DNA of 64,000 bases from JAKLIX01 sp964605655 (GTDB lineage: Bacteria > Bacteroidota > Bacteroidia > Bacteroidales > CAIXZF01), in contig CAZSDK010000003.1 in NCBI GenBank assembly GCA_964605655.1, positions 124,001-188,000 on the forward strand, read 5' to 3'. The translations under genes were made by a program, and so were the position numbers. Under the pieces are notes generated by a model. That model ran no database searches and was not told the origin of the DNA. It saw only the letters and a list, made by a program, of their open reading frames with translations. Shown piece after piece: positions 52,814-61,948 of the stretch (the first letter of the stretch is position 1; every line of letters begins with the position of its first letter).

Positions 52814-52981
52814 ATGGCTTACAAAATTTCTGATGAATGCACGGCATGCGGAACTTGTATCGATGAATGTCCCGTTGATGCCATCTCCGAAGGCGATATT
52901 TACAAGATTGACCCGGATATCTGTACCGACTGTGGTGCATGTGCTGATGTTTGCCCGGTAGAAGCTATTGACCCGGCCTAA
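52814..52981 (+). CDS. 2[4Fe-4S] ferredoxin
   Basis: A small gene of 55 residues. Two bacterial-type cluster motifs: CTACGTCIDECP (about 9-20) and CTDCGACADVCP (about 37-48), each CxxCxxCxxxCP, in pseudo-twofold order with DAISEGDIYKID between. Low-potential soluble electron carrier. It has its own promoter and terminator and lies between korAB and sucAB, so KOR is a natural partner: it would be reduced by 2-oxoglutarate oxidation or drive the reverse reaction. Confidence 0.95.
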   Translation: MAYKISDECTACGTCIDECPVDAISEGDIYKIDPDICTDCGACADVCPVEAIDPA

Positions 52982-53003
52982 AACATTTTGATACAAAAAT
53001 GAG

Positions 53004-53042
53004 ATGCGAGGTGTCATTGAAAGTACGCCTCGCATTTTTTTT
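53004..53042 (+). terminator. Rho-independent terminator of the ferredoxin gene
   Basis: Arms ATGCGAGG (53004-53011) and CCTCGCAT (53028-53035) followed by a T run to 53042; 22 bases after the ferredoxin stop. Confidence 0.8.
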
Positions 53043-53170
53043 GACCTTTTTCTTCCTCTTTTGTTTAACTTGTGGCAGATAGCGTAAACCTATCCGAAGC
53101 ATCATTTGTTATGTTTCCGTGCTTTGTAACATTCATTTGCGTGCTTTCGTAAGCCTTTTAATGGAGTAAG

Positions 53171-55981
53171 ATGAATCGGATGGATCCTTATACCTACCTG
53201 AACAACGCTGATCCAGATCAAATAGAAGCGCTGTATGTTTTATACCAGAAATACCCTGAACAGCTCGATCCAGGCTGGAGAAGGTTTTTTGAGGGTTTCG
53301 AATTCAGAAATCTGGCCTTTAAGACCACGGCAATCCCATCACAAGGAACCCCGGATGAGTTTAAGGTGATCAACCTGATCAACGCCTACCGCCAGAGAGG
53401 ACATTATTTCACCAAGACCAATCCTGTCAGGAAACGCCGACAGTACCGGCCTACTCTTGATATAGAGAATTTCGGGATCCCAACCTCTTTCCTTCAAAAG
53501 GAGTTCGATGCCGGCAATGAATTAGGACTTGGAAGGGTGACCTTGCAGCAAATTATTGATCACCTGGAAATGACTTATTGTCAGCATATTGGAGTGGAAT
53601 ATATGTACATCCGGAGGCCTGAAATTGTGGAATGGCTGCAAAATAAAATGGAATCTTCAAGGAATACACCAAAATTCACTTCCGAAGAAAAACATCATAT
53701 TTTCCAAAAACTAACGGAAGCTGTCCTTTTTGAGAAGTTCCTGCATAAGAAGTTCCCGGGACAAAAGAGGTTTTCACTGGAAGGAGCTGAATCACTAATC
53801 CCTGCTTTGGATGCCATCGTGGAAAGAGGTTCAGAAATTGGTTCGGAGGAATTTATTATCGGCATGCCCCACCGTGGCAGGCTTAATGTCCTGGCCAATA
53901 TTCTTAAGAAATCTTTACAGGACATCTTTACCGAATTTGAAGGCAAAGAATTCCAGGACCGTTACCTGATGGGGGATGTGAAATATCATCTGGGGTATAC
54001 CTCCGAACAGGTCACAGAAGTAGGAAAGAAAATCAGGCTCAGCCTTTCCCCCAACCCTTCTCACCTTGAGACCGTAGGTCCGGTCGTTCAAGGAATCGTC
54101 CGCTCTCGTATCGATCATCTTTACCAGCATATCAGTGGGAATGTGACCCCTATTATTATACATGGCGACGCATCGGTTGCCGGACAAGGGGTGGTCTATG
54201 AACTGGTCCAGATGTCGGAATTGCCTGGATATCAGACGGGTGGCACCCTGCATCTGATTGTCAATAACCAGATCGGGTTCACCACCAACTACCTTGATGC
54301 CCGTTCCAGTGTTTATTGTACTGATGTTGCCAAGATCATACAGTCGCCCATTTTTCATGTGAATGCTGATGATGTCGAGTCGGTGGTTTTTGTCATCCGC
54401 CTGGCCATGGAATTCAGGGAGCTGTTCAACAAAGACATTTTTATAGATCTTCTTGGTTACAGGAAATATGGTCATAACGAAAGTGACGAGCCCCGGTTCA
54501 CACAACCGACACTATACCAGGCTATTGAGAAACATGCCGATCCTATGACGCTGTACAAGGAACAGCTGATTTCCGAGGGGGTCCTGAAGGCAGAGGAGGC
54601 TTTAAAGGTAGAAAAGAAACTCCTGGACCACATGGAGGCGTTTCTTCAGGCCGCCAAACAACAGGAAAAGGCCCGGATCACTTCCTTTATGGAAGATGTC
54701 TGGAAAGGAATTCGTAAAGCAGTACCTGAAGATTTCGAGATTTCCCCTGAGACGGGTGTAGATCTGGAAACGTTGAAGACAGTTGGGCTTAAGATCAGTG
54801 AGGTGCCGGAGGGCATGCATTTTTTCAAGAAGATTGAGAAGCTTCAGGCAGAAAGAAAGAACATGGTTACTGCCGGCAAAAACCTTGACTGGGCCATGGC
54901 AGAGCTGTTGGCGTACGGAAGTTTGCTGGTTGAAGGGATACCTGTGAGGATCAGCGGCCAAGATGTGCAAAGGGGAACGTTTTCCCACCGTCATGCCGTG
55001 TTGACCATAGAAAATACCGATCAATACTATATCCCTCTGAAACACATTGCAGAGGATCTGGCTGATTTTGAAATATACAACTCACTCTTGTCGGAGTATG
55101 GGGTTCTCGGTTTCGAATATGGTCATTCTCTGGGGACCCCTCATGGGCTAACCATCTGGGAAGCGCAATTCGGAGATTTTGCCAACGGGGCTCAGATCAT
55201 TTTTGATCAATACATCAGCAGTGCGGAAGAAAAATGGAAGATCATGAGCGGGTTGGTAGTGCTGCTTCCTCATGGTTACGAGGGTCAGGGCCCTGAGCAT
55301 TCCAGTGCCAGGTTGGAACGTTTCCTCACCCTCTGTGCCGACGGCAATATGCAGATTGCCAATTGTACGACTCCTGCCAACTTTTTTCACTTACTCCGGC
55401 GGCAGATGCACCGTGATTTTCGCAAACCACTTATTGTGTTCACTCCCAAGAGTTTACTCCGTCATCCTTCCTGTGTTTCCGATATGCAGGAACTGTCATC
55501 AGGACGTTACATGGAAGTGTTGGACGATCCGCGGGCAAAACCTGTAGACGTGACCAGGGTGTTGTTTTGCAGCGGAAAGATCTATTATGAGCTTCTGGAA
55601 GAAAAGGTAAAAACGAAGGCAGACCATGTAGCCATCATCAGGTTGGAGCAGTTGTACCCATTCCCTCTCGGTCAGATTCAGCAAATCATCGCGAAGTACA
55701 AGAAAGCGGATAAATTCTTATGGGTTCAGGAAGAACCGGCCAATATGGGAAGCTGGAACTTTATTCTGAGGAATTTCAAGGAAGTGGAACTCCTGCTGGT
55801 CGCCCGGCCGGAAAGCGGAAGTACGGCCACGGGTTCCAGTAAACTGCATGTTCTCAGGCAGAGAAAGATCGTTGAGAAGGCTTTCGGAGAATGTGAGTGT
55901 GGAAGGGTGAAGGATGTCTGCCGGATGTTATGCGCTCCAAAAGAATGGGCTTATGTCGGATCAAAAAATGATACTTTATGA
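53171..55981 (+). CDS. sucA: 2-oxoglutarate dehydrogenase E1 component
   Basis: 936 residues, normal length. N-terminal E2-binding helix (LNNADPDQIEALYVLYQKYP), then TPP-dependent core: GMPHRGRLNVLANIL, FSLEGAESLIPALD, HGDASVAGQGVVYELVQMS, IVNNQIGFTTN, YRKYGHNESDEP, and C-terminal LPHGYEGQGPEHSSARLERF. ATG 53180 is a possible later start. Decarboxylates 2-oxoglutarate and loads the E2 lipoyl group. The stop overlaps the sucB start (ATGA). The 129-base upstream gap contains two near copies of GTGCTTT-GTAA. Confidence 0.96.
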   Translation: MNRMDPYTYLNNADPDQIEALYVLYQKYPEQLDPGWRRFFEGFEFRNLAFKTTAIPSQGTPDEFKVINLINAYRQRGHYFTKTNPVRKRRQYRPTLDIENFGIPTSFLQKEFDAGNELGLGRVTLQQIIDHLEMTYCQHIGVEYMYIRRPEIVEWLQNKMESSRNTPKFTSEEKHHIFQKLTEAVLFEKFLHKKFPGQKRFSLEGAESLIPALDAIVERGSEIGSEEFIIGMPHRGRLNVLANILKKSLQDIFTEFEGKEFQDRYLMGDVKYHLGYTSEQVTEVGKKIRLSLSPNPSHLETVGPVVQGIVRSRIDHLYQHISGNVTPIIIHGDASVAGQGVVYELVQMSELPGYQTGGTLHLIVNNQIGFTTNYLDARSSVYCTDVAKIIQSPIFHVNADDVESVVFVIRLAMEFRELFNKDIFIDLLGYRKYGHNESDEPRFTQPTLYQAIEKHADPMTLYKEQLISEGVLKAEEALKVEKKLLDHMEAFLQAAKQQEKARITSFMEDVWKGIRKAVPEDFEISPETGVDLETLKTVGLKISEVPEGMHFFKKIEKLQAERKNMVTAGKNLDWAMAELLAYGSLLVEGIPVRISGQDVQRGTFSHRHAVLTIENTDQYYIPLKHIAEDLADFEIYNSLLSEYGVLGFEYGHSLGTPHGLTIWEAQFGDFANGAQIIFDQYISSAEEKWKIMSGLVVLLPHGYEGQGPEHSSARLERFLTLCADGNMQIANCTTPANFFHLLRRQMHRDFRKPLIVFTPKSLLRHPSCVSDMQELSSGRYMEVLDDPRAKPVDVTRVLFCSGKIYYELLEEKVKTKADHVAIIRLEQLYPFPLGQIQQIIAKYKKADKFLWVQEEPANMGSWNFILRNFKEVELLLVARPESGSTATGSSKLHVLRQRKIVEKAFGECECGRVKDVCRMLCAPKEWAYVGSKNDTL

Positions 55982-57207
55982 TCGTTGAAGTTATAGTCCC
56001 CAGTCCCGGGGAATCCATCAAGCAGGTACAGGTAGCCAACTGGTTGGTAGCCAGTGGTGATTATGTTGAAAAGGACCAGGAAGTGGTGGAAATAGATTCT
56101 GACAAAGCGAGTCTTGCCATCTCAGCTTCTGAAGCAGGGAAGATCAGTTTTACCGCGCAGCCGGGAGATGTGCTCCCAGTCGGTGCCGTGATCTGCACCA
56201 TAGATACGGGTGCGGAGGCTCCTGCTGGTGCAGAGAAAGAAAAACCAGGAGATCAAGTGACTGTCGAAACGGTTATAAGACCTGAAAAGGAAAAATCAGC
56301 GGAGATGAAATTCACTCCGCTGGCCAGGAAAGTACTGGAGGAGAAAGGCATCGGTGAGGCCGATGCCCTGGAACTCATCAGGCACAGCAGAGTGTCAAAG
56401 AAAAATATAGAACAAGTCCTTTCTTACAAGTGGCCCCTGGAAAAGCAGGATGAATTGGCAACTCGCGGGGTGCAAGGCAGGGAGGTGGAGCGGAAAAAGA
56501 TATCCACCCTGAGGCAGAAACTTTCTGAGAGGCTGGTCTCCGTCAAAAACCAGACAGCCATGCTTACCACTTTCAATGAGGTGGATATGAGTGAGATTCT
56601 TGCTGTTAAAACCCGTTATAACGATGCCTTTAAGGAGAAATTTGGAATCTCGATCGGACTGATGTCCTTTTTTACCAAAGCTGTAACCCAAGCGTTGGGT
56701 GAATTTCCACAGGTAAATTCTCAGATCGACGGGGATGAGCTCGTTATTCCGTCATACGTTGATGTGGGAATCGCCGTGAGTGCTCCCAAGGGGTTGGTGG
56801 TCCCGGTTATCAGGAATGCGGAGGGTTTGAAAATAGCCGAAATTGAACAGGCAATCAGGGACCTTGCCAACAAGGCCAGGAACAATAAAATCACCCTGGA
56901 TGAGATGACAGGAGGTACTTTCACCATCAGCAACGGTGGTGTTTTCGGGTCCATGATGTCTACACCTATATTAAATCCACCCCAGGCGGCCATCCTGGGG
57001 ATGCATGCCATTATCGAGAGGCCTGTTGCGATCAGGGGACAGGTGGTGATCAGGCCGATGATGTACCTCGCTTTATCTTATGATCACCGGATCATTGATG
57101 GCAAAGAGTCTGTGTCTTTTCTGGTCAGGGTGAAAGAAATCCTGGAGAGTCCTGCACGGATGCTGTCCGGAGGAAGAGACCCCATGGCCGCCTTACTTGG
57201 TTTATAA
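55978..57207 (+). CDS. sucB: 2-oxoglutarate dehydrogenase E2 (dihydrolipoamide succinyltransferase)
   Basis: 409 residues. One lipoyl domain with the target Lys43 (VEIDSDKASLAIS), a linker, a peripheral-subunit-binding region (about 110-145, TPLARKVLEEKGIGEAD) in which the usual GTGxxGR turn reads LIRHSRVSKKNI, and the catalytic acyltransferase domain: TTFNEVDMSEI, GIAVSAPKGLVVPVI, FTISNGGVFGSMMSTPI, LSYDHRIIDGKESV with the active-site His and Asp. Transfers succinyl to CoA. E3 (lpd) is not in the window. nadB follows nine bases later. Confidence 0.95.
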   Translation: MIVEVIVPSPGESIKQVQVANWLVASGDYVEKDQEVVEIDSDKASLAISASEAGKISFTAQPGDVLPVGAVICTIDTGAEAPAGAEKEKPGDQVTVETVIRPEKEKSAEMKFTPLARKVLEEKGIGEADALELIRHSRVSKKNIEQVLSYKWPLEKQDELATRGVQGREVERKKISTLRQKLSERLVSVKNQTAMLTTFNEVDMSEILAVKTRYNDAFKEKFGISIGLMSFFTKAVTQALGEFPQVNSQIDGDELVIPSYVDVGIAVSAPKGLVVPVIRNAEGLKIAEIEQAIRDLANKARNNKITLDEMTGGTFTISNGGVFGSMMSTPILNPPQAAILGMHAIIERPVAIRGQVVIRPMMYLALSYDHRIIDGKESVSFLVRVKEILESPARMLSGGRDPMAALLGL

Positions 57208-57216
57208 TGATTCAAA

Positions 57217-58812
57217 ATGCAAAAGAACGTTGATTTTTTGGTTCTCGGTTCAGGTATCGCAGGACTAAGTTTTGCGCTTAAGGTGGCACCTTACGGAAAA
57301 GTCTGCATCGTAACAAAAGCCGTTGCGTATGAGTCGGCTACCCGTTACGCGCAGGGAGGCATTGCTGCAGTGATGTACACACCTGATACCTGGGAGAAGC
57401 ATATCCACGACACACTGGTGGCGGGAGATGAACTGAACAATCCCGATATAGTAAGAATCACCATCACCGAGTCGACAGAAAGGGTGAAGGAACTGATAGA
57501 CTGGGGGGTATCTTTCGACAAGACCGCCACAGGGACCTACGATCTGGCAAAGGAAGGCGGGCATTCTGAGTTCAGGGTGTTGCATCACAAAGATCAGACG
57601 GGTTCCGAAATAGAAAATGTGCTGCTTGAAAAGGCACGGGCCCATCCCAACATTGAGATTCTGGAGAACCACTTTACGATCGACCTGATCACCCAGCATC
57701 ACCTGGGTGTATTGGTGACACGCTATACAAAGGAAGTGACTTGTTTCGGGGCCTATGTGCTGGATAAACAAACCAACCAGATCAGGACGATCCGGTCGAA
57801 GTTTGTGATGGTGGCCACGGGAGGTGCCGGGAACGCATACAGTGTCACCACCAATCCCGGTATTGCCACCGGTGATGGGGTAGCCATGGTTTACAGGGCA
57901 AAGGGCACTGTTGATAATATGGAGTTCATACAGTTTCATCCCACCTCTTTATATCATCCCACTGAAAAGCCCTCTTTTCTTATCACTGAAGCATTAAGAG
58001 GTGCGGGAGCCATTCTGAAGGACCTGAAGGAGGTTGCATTCATGGAGAAATATGATCCGCGGGGTTCTCTTGCACCCAGGGATACGGTAGCCCGTGCCAT
58101 TGATAATGAAATGAAAATCAGCGGTGATGATTATATGTACCTGGATGCCAGACATATCGATAAAAATGTACTCCTAAACCATTTTCCCACCATTTATGCC
58201 AAGTGTTTATCCATAGGTATTGACATGACCCGTGATATGATCCCGGTGGTGCCTGCTGCACATTATCTCTGTGGCGGGATCAAGGTTGATGAGTATGCCA
58301 GGTCTTCCTTAAGGAATGTTTATGCGGCGGGTGAATGTGCCTCTACCGGGCTTCACGGAGCTAACAGGTTAGCGTCAAATTCTTTATCTGAGTCACTCGT
58401 GTTTTCTCACCGGGCTGCACAGGATGCCATATCGAAGGTCGGGTCTGTCCAGTATCAGCAAAATATACCTGATTGGAATGCCGAGGGTACAGTGATGAAT
58501 GAGGAGATGATTTTAATAACTCAATCTCTCAGGGAATTGCAAAGCATAATGACGAATTATGTAGGTATTGTAAGGTCTAACCTGCGTCTGAAAAGGGCAG
58601 AAGACAGGCTGGAGACTATTTTTCGCGAGACGGAAGACCTTTACAGTAAGTCGATCCTTTCAGAAAAGCTTTGCGAACTGAGGAATCTCATCAATGTTTC
58701 CTGGATGATCATTCGTTTTGCCCAGGCAAGAAAAGAAAGCAGGGGGTTGCATTATTCCCTTGATTACCCCAGAAAGACCTCAGGGAAGTCAGAGGGTAAG
58801 GTCGCGGAGTAA
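57217..58812 (+). CDS. nadB: L-aspartate oxidase
   Basis: 531 residues. FAD-binding N-terminus VLGSGIAGLSFALKVAPYG, RYAQGGIAAVMYTPD, EGGHSEFRVLHHKDQTG, GGAGNAYSVTTNPGIATGDG, FIQFHPTSLYHP, and the catalytic RGSLAPRDTVARAID; AGECASTGLHGANRLASNSL and a C-terminal helical domain follow. Oxidises L-aspartate to iminoaspartate, the first step of de novo NAD synthesis. The succinate dehydrogenase-like fold is shared with SdhA, but the residues and length fit NadB. nadA/nadC are not here. Overlaps the convergent phosphorylase gene by 24 bases. Confidence 0.94.
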   Translation: MQKNVDFLVLGSGIAGLSFALKVAPYGKVCIVTKAVAYESATRYAQGGIAAVMYTPDTWEKHIHDTLVAGDELNNPDIVRITITESTERVKELIDWGVSFDKTATGTYDLAKEGGHSEFRVLHHKDQTGSEIENVLLEKARAHPNIEILENHFTIDLITQHHLGVLVTRYTKEVTCFGAYVLDKQTNQIRTIRSKFVMVATGGAGNAYSVTTNPGIATGDGVAMVYRAKGTVDNMEFIQFHPTSLYHPTEKPSFLITEALRGAGAILKDLKEVAFMEKYDPRGSLAPRDTVARAIDNEMKISGDDYMYLDARHIDKNVLLNHFPTIYAKCLSIGIDMTRDMIPVVPAAHYLCGGIKVDEYARSSLRNVYAAGECASTGLHGANRLASNSLSESLVFSHRAAQDAISKVGSVQYQQNIPDWNAEGTVMNEEMILITQSLRELQSIMTNYVGIVRSNLRLKRAEDRLETIFRETEDLYSKSILSEKLCELRNLINVSWMIIRFAQARKESRGLHYSLDYPRKTSGKSEGKVAE

Positions 58813-59607
58813 CTCCTCGATAATCCTGGTCATCAGTGGTTCTGATGCGGCCGCAGCTTTTATCACCTCTTCATGGGTGATCTCAACAATTTTACCGGGA
58901 ACGCCCAGGTCGGTGATGACACTAATGGCAAAGACTTTCATACCTGAATGACGTGCTGCAATAGCTTCAGGAACGGTCGACATGCCAACTGCATCAGCTC
59001 CCAGTACCCTCAGGTAGACGTATTCTGCCGGCGTTTCGAAGGTAGGGCCGGTTACGGCAGCATAGATCCCTTTCTGATAGCGAATCTCCAGGCGTGTGGC
59101 AATATCAACGGCTTTCTGTATCAGTTTCCCTGAGTAAACTTCCTTCATATCCGGAAAACGTGGACCCAGTTCATCATGGTTCTTCCCGATGAGTGGATTG
59201 TTACCCATGAGGTTGATATGATCCGTGACAAACATACAGTCTCCTATCTCAAAAGCAGGATTCAGACCTCCACTGGCGTTGCTGATCAGAAGTAATTCCA
59301 CTCCCAAGGCTTTCATGACCCTCACGGGGAAAGCAAGTTCCGTCATGGAGTACCCTTCATAATAATGAAACCTACCCTGCAGGGCCATCACATCAACACC
59401 GGAGATGGTACCGAAGATCAGCTGTCCTTTATGTCCTTTGACAGTAGATATCTTGAAGTTAGGAATTTGACTGTAAGGGATGGTTTCAGGTTCCCGGATG
59501 ACCTCGGTAAGGCCACCCAGCCCCGTCCCAAGGATTACGCCAACCCTGGGTTTTCGATGAGTACAAGATTGTAAATATTCAGTGGTTTCTTTTATTTTCT
59601 CTAACAT
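58789..59607 (-). CDS. Purine nucleoside phosphorylase (type I, trimeric)
   Basis: 272 residues from ATG 59607; the frame is open further up but that would extend deeper into lpxK. Motifs VGVILGTGLGGLTEVI (phosphate loop), LQGRFHYYEGYSM, ISNASGGLNPAFEIGD, GPTFETPAEYVYLRVLGADAVGMSTVPEAIAA. Splits inosine and guanosine (sometimes adenosine) with phosphate in purine salvage. Its start overlaps the end of lpxK by 29 bases, so the two are translationally coupled. Confidence 0.93.
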   Translation of the reverse strand: MLEKIKETTEYLQSCTHRKPRVGVILGTGLGGLTEVIREPETIPYSQIPNFKISTVKGHKGQLIFGTISGVDVMALQGRFHYYEGYSMTELAFPVRVMKALGVELLLISNASGGLNPAFEIGDCMFVTDHINLMGNNPLIGKNHDELGPRFPDMKEVYSGKLIQKAVDIATRLEIRYQKGIYAAVTGPTFETPAEYVYLRVLGADAVGMSTVPEAIAARHSGMKVFAISVITDLGVPGKIVEITHEEVIKAAAASEPLMTRIIEELLRDLTL

Positions 59608-60649
59608 GGTCAAGGATCTGTTGATCGAAGAGGGGTTTGTCGGATTGATGAAAATCGACCTCAATAGGGAAGTAATAAACGGGAATGTCTTTTAGAAATA
59701 CTGATAAAGAGGGGTCAATCAATCGCATCGCGTCCTTCTCCGTGGTGATCATCACCTTATTTCGGGTGACAATATTATGAAAAGTTTTACTTATATGGCT
59801 GACATCTTTTTCAGAGTACAGGTGATGGTCGGGGTAAATGATCTTCTCCAGCTCCCGGAAGAAGCCTGATTCCTTCAGATGGATCTCGAGGGGATCGGGA
59901 TTGGCGATGCCGGTCACCATCAGCACCGAAGTATAGGATTCTTTACAGGGTTCTGTATTCTCGGGGAAGAGGGGCAGGGGTGTGTCATATTTCAGGAAGG
60001 AGAAATACAGGCTGTGTTTTGGGAGCGGCCGGATATCTTCCTCATACGTTCTCCTGGTGATCGGGGAAAAGATCTTCGGGGTCTTGGTGACAACCAGGAT
60101 ATCTGCCCTGGAATATCCCCATCGGAACTCCCTCAGCTTCCCGACCGGGAAAATATAGTCTTTGGTGAATGGTTTATGATAATCGGTGAGAAGCACTGAA
60201 AGGCCCGGTTTGACCCATCGATGCTGGAAGGCATCGTCGAGAAGGATGACCTCCGGCCGGGGATCCATTGCAAGCAACTTTTCAATGCCCTCTTTCCTTT
60301 GTTCGGATACAGCCACGGTAATGCCGGGATATTTTCTGTAATACTGAAACGGTTCATCACCCAGGGTTTCAGCATTCGATTGCTGGTCAGCGATAAGGAA
60401 TCCTTTGGTTTTTCTGCGATAACCCCTGCTCAGGGTTGCCACGCGATATTCCTGACTGAGCAGCCTGATCAGGTATTCGACGTGGGGTGTCTTACCTGTA
60501 CCGCCCATGCTCAGGTTCCCGACACCGATGATAGGTATGTCAAAGGCCTGAGAAGGATAAAATCCCAAGTCGAAGGCTTTGTTTCTCAGCCAGGTGACCA
60601 ATCCATAAATGACCCCAACGGGCAGAAGGAGTAATCTGAGTACTGCCAT
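59579..60649 (-). CDS. lpxK: Tetraacyldisaccharide 4'-kinase
   Basis: 356 residues. Phosphorylates the lipid A disaccharide precursor at the 4' position, on the inner face of the inner membrane. N-terminal hydrophobic helix (LLLLPVGVIYGLVTWLRNK), P-loop VGNLSMGGTGKTPHVEYLI, LSRGYRRKTKGF, LLDDAFQHRWVKP and VMITTEKDAMRL. A lipid A pathway gene fits a Gram-negative envelope. Divergent from the Nif3-like gene across a 194-base region holding an inverted repeat. Confidence 0.95.
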   Translation of the reverse strand: MAVLRLLLLPVGVIYGLVTWLRNKAFDLGFYPSQAFDIPIIGVGNLSMGGTGKTPHVEYLIRLLSQEYRVATLSRGYRRKTKGFLIADQQSNAETLGDEPFQYYRKYPGITVAVSEQRKEGIEKLLAMDPRPEVILLDDAFQHRWVKPGLSVLLTDYHKPFTKDYIFPVGKLREFRWGYSRADILVVTKTPKIFSPITRRTYEEDIRPLPKHSLYFSFLKYDTPLPLFPENTEPCKESYTSVLMVTGIANPDPLEIHLKESGFFRELEKIIYPDHHLYSEKDVSHISKTFHNIVTRNKVMITTEKDAMRLIDPSLSVFLKDIPVYYFPIEVDFHQSDKPLFDQQILDHVRENKRNH

Positions 60650-60671
60650 CCGGTAAATTTAGCCTCAACCG

Positions 60672-60710
60672 GTCCCAGTAGTTTGGAGTGTCACTGCATC
60701 ATACTGGGAC
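60672..60710. repeat. Inverted repeat in the lpxK/Nif3 divergent region
   Basis: GTCCCAGTA (60672-60680) and TACTGGGAC (60702-60710), perfect nine-base arms, 21-base spacer. Inside and across it, GTGTC (60688-60692) and GACAC (60708-60712) can form a competing stem. T-rich text follows on the plus strand. It lies upstream of both genes, so it is not a terminator for either; operator or small RNA are possible. Confidence 0.5.
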
Positions 60711-60843
60711 ACAGTTTTTATGCATGTATACTGTTTTTTTTCAAAAAGGTTCATTTTCATATTATTATAGAGCCAATCTAATTTTTCTTGGCATTTCCTT
60801 AGAATCCTGCTAATATTGTATATCATAATTGAAAGGTCGTTCT

Positions 60844-61938
60844 ATGAAAATCATCGAAGTCATAAGGGTAGTAGAGGAACATGCACCTTTGCCCGTACAG
60901 GAGTCATTTGACAATTCAGGTCTGATGGTGGGAGATCCCGGACAGGAGCTCACCGGGGTTCTCATCACCCTGGATATTACCAATGAAGTTCTGCAGGAAG
61001 CAGAAGATACATCCTGCAATCTGATCATTGCCCATCATCCCCTGATTTTTAAGCCATTGAAGAGGATAAGCAGTTCGACTCTTACGGAAAGGCTGGTGAT
61101 AAGGGCCATACAAAAGAACCTGGTGCTGTATGCCTGTCATACGAATCTTGACAACATGCAGCGGGGTGTAAGCACTGCCCTGGCGGAACAACTTGGTTTA
61201 CAGCAGGTCAGGGTACTGGAGCCCAAGAAAGGAATGCTCCGGAAGCTGGTCACCTTTTGTCCGCTGGATCATGCTGAAACAGTTCGTCAATCGCTTTTTG
61301 CTGCAGGGGCAGGCAGGATAGGTAATTATGATTCATGTAGTTACAACCTGCAGGGACAGGGAACTTTCAGGGCTCTTGAAGGGACCCGTCCGTATGTGGG
61401 GGAACTGCAACAGTTGCATATGGAGCAGGAAGTAAGGATAGAGACGATCTTTCCGGCCTTTCTTCAGTCACGGATCGTCCAGGCTCTTTTGGAATCTCAT
61501 CCTTATGAGGAGGTAGCTTACGATATCTATCCGATTGAGAATGAATATCCCATGGCCGGGATGGGAGCCATTGGGATCCTGGAGGAAGACCTGCCGGAAC
61601 TTTCTTTTCTGGAAAAGGTAAAGCAGATCACCGGAGCCCAGGTGATCAGACATTCTCCATTCTTAGGGAAGAAAATAAAAAGAGTGGCTCTCTGTGGTGG
61701 AGCCGGAGCTTTCCTGATTAAAGAAGCCATGCGTCAAAAGGCAGACGTGTTTATAACAGGTGATCTCAAATACCACGATTTTTTTGAAGCCGAAAACAGG
61801 ATACTCCTGGCCGATATAGGTCATTATGAGAGCGAACAATATGCTAAATCTCTTCTTTATTCTGTTATTTCCGAAAAATTTACTAATTTTGCCGTCCTCA
61901 TTTCAGAGGTCTGTACAAATCCAATAAGTAGCTTATAA
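60844..61938 (+). CDS. Nif3-like dinuclear metal centre protein
   Basis: 364 residues from ATG 60844 (an in-frame TTG at 60829 is less likely). N-terminal NIF3 half: PVQESFDNSGLMVGDP, NLIIAHHPLIFKPLKRI (metal-binding HH), YACHTNLDNMQRGVS; then a PII/CutA-like insert (about 130-235) as in the longer YqfO type; C-terminal half: VALCGGAGAFLIKEAM, VFITGDLKYHDFFEAE, LADIGHYESEQ. The family forms hexameric toroids with a two-metal site; the precise activity is debated. The zinc-ribbon gene follows ten bases on, a pairing common in Bacteroidota. Confidence 0.92.
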   Translation: MKIIEVIRVVEEHAPLPVQESFDNSGLMVGDPGQELTGVLITLDITNEVLQEAEDTSCNLIIAHHPLIFKPLKRISSSTLTERLVIRAIQKNLVLYACHTNLDNMQRGVSTALAEQLGLQQVRVLEPKKGMLRKLVTFCPLDHAETVRQSLFAAGAGRIGNYDSCSYNLQGQGTFRALEGTRPYVGELQQLHMEQEVRIETIFPAFLQSRIVQALLESHPYEEVAYDIYPIENEYPMAGMGAIGILEEDLPELSFLEKVKQITGAQVIRHSPFLGKKIKRVALCGGAGAFLIKEAMRQKADVFITGDLKYHDFFEAENRILLADIGHYESEQYAKSLLYSVISEKFTNFAVLISEVCTNPISSL

Positions 61939-61948
61939 TCAATTATAT

